Assembly: GCF_900115345.1 (NCBI RefSeq)
Contig: NZ_FOWC01000006.1
Location: 124,001-188,000 of the forward strand
DNA length: 64,000 nucleotides
Direction: 5' to 3'
Origin: Amycolatopsis rubida
Lineage (GTDB): Bacteria; Actinomycetota; Actinomycetes; Mycobacteriales; Pseudonocardiaceae
Below are positions 32,911 to 40,443 of this stretch, piece by piece. The notes beneath the pieces are model-generated. The model saw nothing but the letters and a program-made list of their open reading frames with translations. It was not told where the DNA came from and searched no databases. A program made the position numbers and the translations under genes. Position 1 is the stretch's first letter. Each line of letters starts with the position of its first letter.

Positions 32911-35019
32911 ATGGGGACCATCAGCGGCCGTCCGGCATTGCCGATCGCCGAAGCAGCACAGGCACCTCCGGAAGAAGCACGGGAAACCGGAGCGTTCGAT
33001 CCGCACCAGCGGTGGAGCAGGCTCGTCGGCGGAGGCGACGGGATCGTCTACGCCGTGCAGTCGGACGGCGCCCTGTACTGGTACCGGCACCGGGGCTGGC
33101 CCGCCGCCGCGTTCGACTGGGCCAACCAGGGCGGCGGCCTGCTGATCGGATCCGGCTGGCAGGACTTCGACACGGTGCTCGGCGATCTGAACGGCGTCCT
33201 CTACGGAGTGCGCGGGGACGGGACGGTGCTGTGCTACCAGCGGCTCGTCGCCGACCTGGACACCGGCGCGGGGACGTGGGCCAACAACGGCACCGGCGTC
33301 GTCGTGGGGACCGGATTCAACGCCTTCCCGCGCATTTTCGGCGGCCCGGGCGGCGTCATCTGGTGCGTGGACGCCGACGGAGTCCTGTACCGCTCACGGC
33401 GAGTCAACGGCACTTTCGAAACGCCTCAACCGCTCGGCGACGGATTCAACGCCGCGCGCTATCTGTTCTCCGACACCGCGAATGTCCTTTACGCGGTCAG
33501 CGGCACCGGAGCGCTCACCTGGTTCCGCTACCGCGACGGCATCGGATGGGCGAACGGCGGGCAGCCCGTCGCGATCGGCGACAACGACTGGTTCGAGCTG
33601 TTCCGCCGGGACTTGTTCGCCGGAGGCGGCAACGGCGCGGTTTATCTCATCCGGATCGATCATTCGACGGTGCCGGGCGACGACGGCGATCTCGTCGAAC
33701 TGCGCCTCGCCAACCATGAGACGGTCGACACCGACGGCGGGCCGCGCTGGATCGACAACGGGACCGGTGTCGTCGTCGGGAAGGGTTTCACCGTCGAGCG
33801 CGGCGCCGGGCTGCAAGGGTATCCGCGGCAGCAGAGCGTGCCCGCCGGCGGCCGCGTTTCCATCGCGCTGTCGACGGCGTTCAGCTCGGTCACCGCGCAG
33901 CTCGTGCGCGTCGCCCCCGGCGGGGACACGCCGGAGGCGGTCACCGGGACGACCACCGTCGCAGGCGGCCTGCAGACGGTGGCCGCGAACTACCGGTCCG
34001 CCGGATGCGGCTGGGCCGAGCGCTACGCCGCCGGCATCCCCGCGACCTGGCCGTCCGGGGTGTACGCCGCGCGGCTGACCGGCCGGTTCGGCCGGGTGCA
34101 GCACATCCCGTTCGTGGTGCGGCCCGCGGCGCCGGCGCGGAAAATCGCCGTGGTCCTGCCGACCAACACCTACCACGCGTACAACGGCTGGAGCGGGCAC
34201 GACCAGTATTCCGAGGGCCAGGAAGGCGTCCGGCGCCCGATCTCGTTCCTGCGGCCCAGCTACACCTGGCTGATCGCGCCGAAGGGCCAATACGACCTGG
34301 AGCTGTACAGCGACCTGGAGCTGCTGCGCTGGCTGAGCGCGGAGCAGATCGGGTTCGACTGCTACATCGACCACGATCTGCACGTCGGCGGCTGGCTCCC
34401 GGCGTACAGCGCGGTCGTGCTCGGTTCGCATCCGGAGTACTTCTCGATGGCCATGCGCACCAATCTGGCGAACTACCTCGCCTCCGGGGGCAGCGTGATC
34501 GCCACCGGAGGCAACCAGATCTACGAGCGCGCGGAGTTCGACGCCGACGGCACCACACTGACGTTCCGTGCCGCCGACGGCAGCCGCGATCTGTTCCTCG
34601 ACCACTACAACCTGCCCGAATCGCAGCTGCTCGGGGTGAATTTCGAATACGAGGGCTGGATGACCTTCGCGCCGTACCGCGTGCTGCGCGACCACCCGTT
34701 CCTGGCCGGGACCGGCCTGACGCCCGGCAGCGAGTTCGGCGCGCACGGCCGCAACGGCGCCGCGAGCGCCTGGGAGTTCGACACCCTCCAGGGCCTCGAC
34801 GGAGAGGCGCCGCCGAGCGGGGTCATCGCGCAGGGGACGAACCCGACCGACCGCGCGGGCGCGGCGATGGTGTGCAAGGAGCTGCCCGGCGGCGGGTTCG
34901 TGTTCAGCGCGTCGTCGATGACGTTCAACGGCGCCATCCGGGTGGACCCGGTGGTGCGGCGGCTGCTGCGGAACGTGTTCGACCGGGCACTCAGCCGTCC
35001 CGCGCCGGCGCTCTCCTGA
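32911..35019 (+). CDS. Tachylectin-like propeller fused to a dimethylformamidase-type domain
   Basis: A 702-residue protein of two parts. Residues about 28-300 contain repeated units (GIVYAVQSDGALYWYRHRGW, GVLYGVRGDGTVLCY, GVIWCVDADGVLYRSRR) that match the tachylectin-2 five-bladed propeller, a GlcNAc-binding lectin fold. Residues about 310-700 match the C-terminal domain of the N,N-dimethylformamidase large subunit: KIAVVLPTNTYHAYNGWSGH, VLGSHPEYFS and GGSVIATGGNQIYE. The second half is a glutamine-amidotransferase-like sandwich that may hydrolyse amides. No signal peptide is seen. Function as a sugar-directed amidase or lectin is inferred. Confidence 0.7.
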   Translation: MGTISGRPALPIAEAAQAPPEEARETGAFDPHQRWSRLVGGGDGIVYAVQSDGALYWYRHRGWPAAAFDWANQGGGLLIGSGWQDFDTVLGDLNGVLYGVRGDGTVLCYQRLVADLDTGAGTWANNGTGVVVGTGFNAFPRIFGGPGGVIWCVDADGVLYRSRRVNGTFETPQPLGDGFNAARYLFSDTANVLYAVSGTGALTWFRYRDGIGWANGGQPVAIGDNDWFELFRRDLFAGGGNGAVYLIRIDHSTVPGDDGDLVELRLANHETVDTDGGPRWIDNGTGVVVGKGFTVERGAGLQGYPRQQSVPAGGRVSIALSTAFSSVTAQLVRVAPGGDTPEAVTGTTTVAGGLQTVAANYRSAGCGWAERYAAGIPATWPSGVYAARLTGRFGRVQHIPFVVRPAAPARKIAVVLPTNTYHAYNGWSGHDQYSEGQEGVRRPISFLRPSYTWLIAPKGQYDLELYSDLELLRWLSAEQIGFDCYIDHDLHVGGWLPAYSAVVLGSHPEYFSMAMRTNLANYLASGGSVIATGGNQIYERAEFDADGTTLTFRAADGSRDLFLDHYNLPESQLLGVNFEYEGWMTFAPYRVLRDHPFLAGTGLTPGSEFGAHGRNGAASAWEFDTLQGLDGEAPPSGVIAQGTNPTDRAGAAMVCKELPGGGFVFSASSMTFNGAIRVDPVVRRLLRNVFDRALSRPAPALS

Positions 35020-35037
35020 CTCTCCGCTGCGCAGCGC

Positions 35038-35092
35038 CCGAGGTTCGTGAGGGGAAATCAGAGTCCCTCAGGGTTCCCCTCACGAACCTCGG
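35038..35092. repeat. Palindromic GTGAGGG repeat, copy 1
   Basis: Perfect 19-bp arms (35038-35056, 35074-35092; CCGAGGTTCGTGAGGGGAA) around a 17-base centre that itself contains TCCCTCAGGG. It lies 18 bases after the lectin-fusion stop codon. It may act as a terminator. Confidence 0.8.
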
Positions 35093-35159
35093 CGGCACCG
35101 CGCGGAGGAGGCGGCGGACGCCCGGGAATGAGCCACGGTAGTTGAACGTTTGACGATGC

Positions 35160-36182
35160 GTGAAGAACATTGGCTTCCTCTCGTTCGGCCACTGGTCGCC
35201 GAGCCCGCACTCCGAGACCCGGTCGGCCGCCGACTTCCTGCACCAGTCGATCGACCTCGCGGTCGCGGCCGAGGAACTGGGCGTCGACGGCGCGTACTTC
35301 CGCGTGCACCACTTCGCGCGGCAGGCGGGCAGCCCGTTCCCGCTGCTCGCGGCCATCGGCGCGCGGACGTCGAAGATCGAGATCGGCACCGGCGTGATCG
35401 ACATGCGCTACGAGAACCCGCTGTACATGGTCGAGGACGCCGGCGCCGCCGACCTCATCTCGCGGGGCAGGCTCCAGCTCGGCGTCAGCCGGGGGTCTCC
35501 CGAGCAGGTGATCGACGGCTGGCGGTACTTCGGCTACGCCCCGGCGGAGGGCGAGACCGAGGCGGACATGGCCCGTGACCGGGTCGAGGTCTTCCTGAAG
35601 CTCCTCGAAGGCGAGGGCTTCGCGAAGCCGAACCCGCGGCCGATGTTCGCCAACCCGCCGGGCCTGCTCCGGCTCGAACCGCACTCCGAAGGCCTGCGCG
35701 ACCGCATCTGGTGGGGCTCGAGCTCGAACGCGACGGCCGTCTGGGCGGCGAAACTCGGCATGAACCTGCAGAGTTCCACGCTCAAAGACGACGAAACGGG
35801 CGAACCGCTGCACGTCCAGCAGCGCAAGCAGATCGAGGCCTACCACGGGGCGTGGAAGGAAGCGGGCCACGAGCGCGAGCCGAGGGTGTCGGTCAGCCGC
35901 AGCATCTTCGCGCTGACCAACGACCTGGACCGCGCCTACTTCGGCAGCGACCGCAATTCGCGCGACCAGATCGGCATGATCGACGAGAACACCCGGGCGA
36001 TCTTCGGCCGCTCGTACGCCGCCGAACCGGACGAACTGGTGCGGGAGCTGAAGGAGGACGAAGCGGTCCAAGCCGCGGACACCCTGCTGCTGACCGTGCC
36101 GAACCAGCTGGGCGTCGACTACAACGCCCACGTGCTGGAGAGCATCCTGACCCACGTCGCCCCGGAGCTGGGCTGGCGCTGA
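35160..36182 (+). CDS. LLM-class flavin-dependent oxidoreductase
   Basis: A 340-residue luciferase-like monooxygenase. KNIGFLSFGHWSPSPHSETR, the segment GAYFRVHHFARQAGSPFPLL and GRLQLGVSRGSPEQV are typical of the FMN-using branch. It probably oxidises a small organic compound with FMNH2 supplied by a separate reductase; no reductase is adjacent. GTG 35160 begins the conserved N-terminal strand; no clear ribosome site precedes it. The MetE-like relic begins 12 bases after its stop. Confidence 0.85.
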   Translation: MKNIGFLSFGHWSPSPHSETRSAADFLHQSIDLAVAAEELGVDGAYFRVHHFARQAGSPFPLLAAIGARTSKIEIGTGVIDMRYENPLYMVEDAGAADLISRGRLQLGVSRGSPEQVIDGWRYFGYAPAEGETEADMARDRVEVFLKLLEGEGFAKPNPRPMFANPPGLLRLEPHSEGLRDRIWWGSSSNATAVWAAKLGMNLQSSTLKDDETGEPLHVQQRKQIEAYHGAWKEAGHEREPRVSVSRSIFALTNDLDRAYFGSDRNSRDQIGMIDENTRAIFGRSYAAEPDELVRELKEDEAVQAADTLLLTVPNQLGVDYNAHVLESILTHVAPELGWR

Positions 36183-36194
36183 GCGCACCCGCGC

Positions 36195-36428
36195 GTGGAG
36201 ACGGCCGAAGAGGTGCGCGACCGGGTTCTGCGCGCAGCCCGCCACGTTCCGGTGGAGCAGACGGCGACTTGCGACGCTTTTCCCGCTCGCGGACGACCAA
36301 TCGACCTCGCGGCAGATCGCGTTCGGCAAGCTTCGCGCGCGGTGGGAAGGCATTGTGCTCGTGGCGGATCAGCTCGGCGTCGATCGGCCGGGCGGCGGCT
36401 GGCCGGGCGGTGGCTGGCCGGGAAAGGC
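36195..36428 (+). pseudogene. C-terminal relic of a MetE-like methionine synthase
   Basis: One frame gives METAEEVRDRVLRAARHVPV followed by EQTATC; a second gives FPLADDQSTSRQIAFGKLRA and RWEGIVLVADQLGV. Joined, they match the end of cobalamin-independent methionine synthase-like proteins (ETAEEV..R, DDCGF.P..DD.S..R..AF.KL). The CGF zinc-site segment is lost and the frame changes there. Only about 75 residues remain; the rest of the gene is missing. Confidence 0.6.
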
Positions 36429-36476
36429 GGTGCGGGGAACCCCGAGGCAATCGGATTCCTCAGGGTTCCCCGCACC
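36429..36476. repeat. Palindromic repeat, copy 2, overlapping the ribB-like stop
   Basis: Arms 36429-36447 and 36458-36476 (GGTGCGGGGAACCC type) with one mismatch. The right arm supplies the last codons and TGA stop of the gene at 36460-37080. Confidence 0.75.
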
Positions 36477-37080
36477 GACCGGAGACGGCGGCGACTGCCG
36501 AATCGAGCACCGGCACGCCGTGCGCGGAGGCGAAGGCCGCTGCTTCGCCCGGCGTGGCCATCCGCCTCGGATCTTCTGGACTGACCAGCTCGGCGAACGC
36601 GGCCGCCGCGGGCAGCCGGGCCAGCACGCACAGGCCGACAGCCGCTTCAGGGAGTGCGAGCCTGCCGAGGATCCCTCGCGGGTGGACGGCGTAAGGCAGC
36701 ACGTGTCCCGGTCGATGGAGGTCCCCGGGCCGGGTGCCGCGATCCGCGAGACGCCGGATCGTCTCCGCCCGGTCCGCCGCGGAAATCCCGGTGGTGACGC
36801 CAGTCGCGGCGTCGACCGCGACGCACCAGCCGCGCTCGCCGTCGTGGCGGAAGCTCGGTCGCATGGGTGGCAGGTCGAGCGCGTCGCACCGGTCGCCGGG
36901 CAAAGCGACGCCGACCAGTCCGGACGAGTGCCGGATGACGAACGCCAGCGCGATGGTGGACGCCTCCGCCGCGGGCAGGACGAGGGCCGCGGCGCCGGGG
37001 GTGGTGAGCACGACCGGCTGGCCGTGCGCGAGCGCGTCGAGTGCGGCGTCGAGCGGGCGTGCGTCGAGCGAGATGGTCAT
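36460..37080 (-). CDS. RibB-like protein lacking the DHBP synthase metal site
   Basis: A 206-residue protein clearly related to 3,4-dihydroxy-2-butanone 4-phosphate synthase: IRHSSGLVGVALPGDRCDAL, AVDAATGVTTGISAADRAET and RPGDLHRPGHVLPY are kept. However, the DEDRENEGD segment that supplies the metal-binding Glu is replaced by TTPGAAALV, and the GHTEA motif with the second metal ligand His is replaced by LALPEA. It therefore should not make the riboflavin precursor. As last gene of the permease-RidA-creatininase-reductase operon (4-base overlap with the reductase) it may bind a sugar-like or ring-opened intermediate, or be decaying. Confidence 0.75.
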   Translation of the reverse strand: MTISLDARPLDAALDALAHGQPVVLTTPGAAALVLPAAEASTIALAFVIRHSSGLVGVALPGDRCDALDLPPMRPSFRHDGERGWCVAVDAATGVTTGISAADRAETIRRLADRGTRPGDLHRPGHVLPYAVHPRGILGRLALPEAAVGLCVLARLPAAAAFAELVSPEDPRRMATPGEAAAFASAHGVPVLDSAVAAVSGRCGEP

Positions 37081-37658
37081 GCGACCGTCCGGATCTCCGC
37101 CGTCGCGAACCGGGCCACCTGCTCGGCGACGGTCGCGAGCTGGGCGGCGAGTTTCCGGTCGGCGACGCGGCCGTCGGCGGCGAAGGGCTGAGCGGTCGAG
37201 TCGACCACGACGCCGAGCGGGGTCGGCCAGCCGCGCAGGGCGTGCACAGTCGAGCGCAGCGACGTCAACGTCGTGACCCCGGCTTGCGGCCCGTACGCGC
37301 TGACGATGCAGCCGACGGCGCGTCCGTGCAGGTAGGGGCGGTCGTCGCCGGCGAGGTCCTGGAGGTAGTCCAAGGCGTTCTTGAGCAGGCCGGACAGTCC
37401 GCCGTGGTATCCGGGCGTCGAGATCAGCACGCCGTCGGCGCGGCGGACGGCGTCGAGGAACGCGGTCGCGGACGGGCAGCGGTGCGCGAGATCCGGTTCG
37501 TACATGGCGAAACCGAGGTCTCGTGCGGTGAACAGTTCGGTGCGGGCCCCGTGCGCCCGCACGTCTTCGAGCACCGCGCGGAGGGCTCGTTCGGAGGAGG
37601 AATCGGGGCGGACGGTGCCGCCGACGCCCACGATCGTGGGTTCCTGGACGGTATGCAT
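37077..37658 (-). CDS. NADPH-dependent FMN reductase
   Basis: A 193-residue flavodoxin-like reductase. IVGVGGTVRPDSSSERAL is the phosphate-binding start (here TVRPDSSSE), and ISTPGYHGGLSGLLKNALDY is the classic P-x-Y-x-x-x-x-x-x-L-K-N-A-x-D motif of the SsuE/MsuE family. It would supply reduced FMN to the LLM monooxygenase encoded divergently at 40444. The gene overlaps the RibB-like gene by 4 bases and lies 24 bases after the creatininase-like gene. Confidence 0.9.
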   Translation of the reverse strand: MHTVQEPTIVGVGGTVRPDSSSERALRAVLEDVRAHGARTELFTARDLGFAMYEPDLAHRCPSATAFLDAVRRADGVLISTPGYHGGLSGLLKNALDYLQDLAGDDRPYLHGRAVGCIVSAYGPQAGVTTLTSLRSTVHALRGWPTPLGVVVDSTAQPFAADGRVADRKLAAQLATVAEQVARFATAEIRTVA

Positions 37659-37682
37659 GGCGAACCGGCTTCCTGCGGTGGG

Positions 37683-38465
37683 TTATCGCGATCGGGCGGA
37701 ATCGGGGAAGTCGAAGCGGGCGACCTCCGCGAGCTGGTCGCCCAAGGCGGCGACCATCGACGTGAACCCGCTCGCGCCCGCTTCGGCGCTGGCCAGGGTC
37801 GGGTCGCCGAGGTAGCCCTCGGGGCCGAAATCGTCGGCCAGCCAGCCGAACGCGACGCTGCCGCCGAATCGGGCGTGGACGTTGTCGGCCAGCTGCGCGG
37901 GGATCCGCCGTCGCGCGGCGGAGAGGTCGACCAGGTCGGGACGCAGGTGCAGCATCAGGGACGTTTCCGCGGCCCCGCCGTGGATTCCGAGCCCGTTTTC
38001 GCTCGCGGCCCAGGCCGGGTCGTGCTCCTCGGCGAGGAACACGTTGATGCCGAACGTCAGCAGGCCGTAGGCCAAGCGCAGATCGCGCAGCGCGGTCTGG
38101 ATCTCGGACACGTTCCCGCCGTGGCCGTTCACGAGGACGATCCGGCGGATGCCGGCGGCGGCGACCGAACGTCCGATGTCGTCGAGCACCGCCGCGAAGG
38201 TCGCGGTGGACAGGGACAGGGTGCCCGCCGCCCAGGTGTGCTCGACGGAGCGGCCGTAGCTGATCGTCGGCAGCAGCCAGAGGTCTTCGTCGTGGGTGGC
38301 GACGACTTCTTTCGACACTGCTTCGGCGACGAGCGCGTCGGTGGCCAGCGGGAGGTGCGGGCCGTGCTGTTCGACGGCGCCGACGGGCAGCACCGCGACC
38401 GAGGACGGTCCGCAGGCAGCCTCGACCTGCGACGCCCGAAGTTCAGCGAATATCCGTGCAGCCAT
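37683..38465 (-). CDS. Creatininase-family amidohydrolase
   Basis: A 260-residue metal-dependent hydrolase. Ligand motifs of the family are intact: VGAVEQHGPHLPLATDALVA (Glu, His, Asp), LVNGHGGN (His) and GGAAETSLML (Glu). Members open cyclic amides (creatinine), cleave formamides in riboflavin and F420 pathways, or act in mycofactocin maturation. In this operon a ring amide released by the monooxygenase is the most likely substrate. It lies 12 bases after the RidA gene on the same strand. Confidence 0.85.
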   Translation of the reverse strand: MAARIFAELRASQVEAACGPSSVAVLPVGAVEQHGPHLPLATDALVAEAVSKEVVATHDEDLWLLPTISYGRSVEHTWAAGTLSLSTATFAAVLDDIGRSVAAAGIRRIVLVNGHGGNVSEIQTALRDLRLAYGLLTFGINVFLAEEHDPAWAASENGLGIHGGAAETSLMLHLRPDLVDLSAARRRIPAQLADNVHARFGGSVAFGWLADDFGPEGYLGDPTLASAEAGASGFTSMVAALGDQLAEVARFDFPDSARSR

Positions 38466-38477
38466 AAGGAATCTCCT

Positions 38478-38885
38478 TCAAGCACCGAGATGGGCGACGG
38501 CCCGGATCTCCACCCGCATCTCGGGGGTGGCCAGCGGGGGATAGATCAGCAGCGACGCGTACGAACGCTCGGACAGCAGCTTGGGCGCGTGCTCGGCCAG
38601 CCAGCCGTCGCGCACCCGCATGTACTCCGCGCGGTCGGCGGGATCGGCGAGGAACTGGTCGAACTGCACGATGTCCTCGAACTCCGCGCCCGCGTCGGCG
38701 AGCAGCCGGCGCACGCGGTTGAGCGTGACGAGGGTTTGCGCGGCGACGCCGTGGGCGGGCTGGCCGTGCTCGTCGGTGACGCCGTCGATTCCGCTGAGGA
38801 AGACGAAGCCGCCTGCCGCGGCTCCTCTGCCCCAGGGCTGGACCGTGGCGCCGTACTTCAACGGGCCAAGTGCTTGTTTCGTCAC
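38478..38885 (-). CDS. RidA/YjgF-family protein
   Basis: A 135-residue RidA-like protein: GPLKYGATVQPWGRGAAAGG, FVFLSGIDGVTDEHGQPAHG, QTLVTLNRVRRLLADAGAEF are family hallmarks. The arginine found in imine deaminases (RSCVEV region) is not obvious; that stretch reads ERSYASLLIYPPL. It may belong to a RutC-like or ring-opening branch rather than canonical RidA. GTG 38885 overlaps the permease stop by 4 bases (GTGA), indicating translational coupling. Confidence 0.85.
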   Translation of the reverse strand: MTKQALGPLKYGATVQPWGRGAAAGGFVFLSGIDGVTDEHGQPAHGVAAQTLVTLNRVRRLLADAGAEFEDIVQFDQFLADPADRAEYMRVRDGWLAEHAPKLLSERSYASLLIYPPLATPEMRVEIRAVAHLGA

Positions 38886-40249
38886 GCGTCGGCCTTTCGG
38901 TAGCGTCGGATGAGGTAGTAGGCCAAGGCGGCGACCGCGCCCGCGACCCACGGGGTGAGGTCGCCGAACTGCGGGAAGCGCTCGGCGAACGCGCCGGTGT
39001 AGAGGCTTTGGTCCATGAACGGCACGGAGACCGCGATGGCGATCACGAACGCCGCCAGTCCCGGGCGGAACCGGCGGGCGCGGTCGAAATACCGCCGCGG
39101 GTCGATCTCCTCGCGGCCGAAGACCACGGCGTCCATGACGACGATCCCGAGCCAGGGGCCGATCCAGTAACCCATCAGGAACAGGAAATTCTGGAAGGTG
39201 CCGAAGACGGACCCGGCGTTGTGCCCGGCGACGAAACCGACCGCGGTCCCCAGCACGCCGATGATGATCGCGGAGATCCAGCGGCGAACCTTGGCGCCCA
39301 CCATCAGCAGGCCGAGCGAAGCGGTGTAGATGTCCAGGACACTGCCGGAGATCGAAGCCGCGAGCAACGCCACCAGGATCACGGCGGCCAGGCCGGCCGG
39401 AATCAGCTTCGCCACCAGATCGGTCGGACTGTCCACCGTGATCACGGTGCCGATCGCCGCTCCGACGACCGCCATCCACAGCCCGGCCAGCGACGCGCCG
39501 GAGAACGCCGCGAGCAGCACACGCCGGCGGGAGGTGTCGCGCGGCAGGTAGCGCGTGTAGTCCGAACCGCCGATCGACCAGCCGAACGTCCTGGTCGAAG
39601 CGAGGGCGACGGTGGTCAGCATGCCTCCGGCGACCCCGCCCGCACCCCGGGCCACGACGTCGCCGGACGCGGCGAGATCGCCTTTCGCCAGGCCGTACCA
39701 GGTGAGGATCACGAACAGCGCGGACGCGACGATCGCGAGGAAGCGTTCGGCCTGGTGCACCAGATCGTGCCCGATGATCGCGATGACGATCTGCACCGCC
39801 GCCACCGCGACGAGCGAAACCAGGAAAGGCAGCCCGAACAGCTCGCGGACGATGTAGGCGCCGAGCACGGTGTTGACCGCGAAATAGCCGAGGCCGGTCA
39901 GGCACAGGAGCAGCACCGGCAGGAAATTGCCGTAGTAGCCGAACGGAATCCGCGACTGGATCATCTGCGGCACCCCGGCGCGGGGCCCCATCGACGCGGC
40001 GAAGCCCAGCAGCACGCTGCCGATCAGGATGCCGATGGCCAGCGAAAGGACGGCTTCGCCGAACCCGAGGCCGAGGAACGCGGTGGGAATGGCGCCGACC
40101 GCGAGCGCGGAATACTGCAGATTTCCCGCGAACCACAGGGAAAAGGCCGAACGCGGCGAACCGTGGCGCTGGTCGTCGGGAATCCTTTCGATGCCGTGGT
40201 GCTCGACGGACACGGCGGGTGGGCGGACTGCGTGGGCTTCGTTGACCAT
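38882..40249 (-). CDS. NCS1-family nucleobase permease
   Basis: A 455-residue permease with about twelve membrane helices, of the purine-cytosine permease type. FSLWFAGNLQYSALAVGAIP in helix 1, the WSIGGSDYTRYLPRD segment near mid-protein and GYWIGPWLGIVVMDAVVF in the second half are family marks. It imports a nucleobase, hydantoin or related nitrogen heterocycle. It is first in a five-gene operon; upstream sequence contains TATATC and the repeat at 40283-40301, a likely control site. Confidence 0.9.
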   Translation of the reverse strand: MVNEAHAVRPPAVSVEHHGIERIPDDQRHGSPRSAFSLWFAGNLQYSALAVGAIPTAFLGLGFGEAVLSLAIGILIGSVLLGFAASMGPRAGVPQMIQSRIPFGYYGNFLPVLLLCLTGLGYFAVNTVLGAYIVRELFGLPFLVSLVAVAAVQIVIAIIGHDLVHQAERFLAIVASALFVILTWYGLAKGDLAASGDVVARGAGGVAGGMLTTVALASTRTFGWSIGGSDYTRYLPRDTSRRRVLLAAFSGASLAGLWMAVVGAAIGTVITVDSPTDLVAKLIPAGLAAVILVALLAASISGSVLDIYTASLGLLMVGAKVRRWISAIIIGVLGTAVGFVAGHNAGSVFGTFQNFLFLMGYWIGPWLGIVVMDAVVFGREEIDPRRYFDRARRFRPGLAAFVIAIAVSVPFMDQSLYTGAFAERFPQFGDLTPWVAGAVAALAYYLIRRYRKADA

Positions 40250-40282
40250 CTGTCCTCCAGCGGAGAGCCCCCTGCGGCGGCA

Positions 40283-40301
40283 GTGTTGATATAGGTAACA
40301 C
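40283..40301. promoter_or_regulatory. Operator-like repeat 1 in the divergent promoter region
   Basis: GTGTT-N9-AACAC inverted repeat that contains GTGTTGATAT. It covers the TATATC element upstream of the permease gene. Confidence 0.5.
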
Positions 40302-40381
40302 GGCTGCCCCAGCCTGCGCCGCGCCTTCCGCAGATGTCAAGAGGGTTCTTGGGCTTGACACTCCGCAGGTCGGACCGCACA

Positions 40382-40400
40382 GTGTTGATATTACTTACAT
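40382..40400. promoter_or_regulatory. Operator-like repeat 2 in the divergent promoter region
   Basis: Shares GTGTTGATAT and a following TnAC with the site 99 bases away, and lies 44 bases before the LLM gene. A common regulator for both transcripts is likely. Confidence 0.45.
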
Positions 40401-40443
40401 TCTTGCGGACGACCCGGCCGAGCCCGGGCGGGATGGAGGCGCT

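Noticed and set aside
36460..37080. Riboflavin biosynthesis role for the RibB-like gene
   Set aside because: Both metal-ligand motifs are missing and no other rib gene is nearby.
40355..40394. TTGACA at 40355 as -35 of the LLM gene
   Set aside because: The nearest -10-like sequence (TATTAC) lies 28 bases away, too far for a normal spacer.
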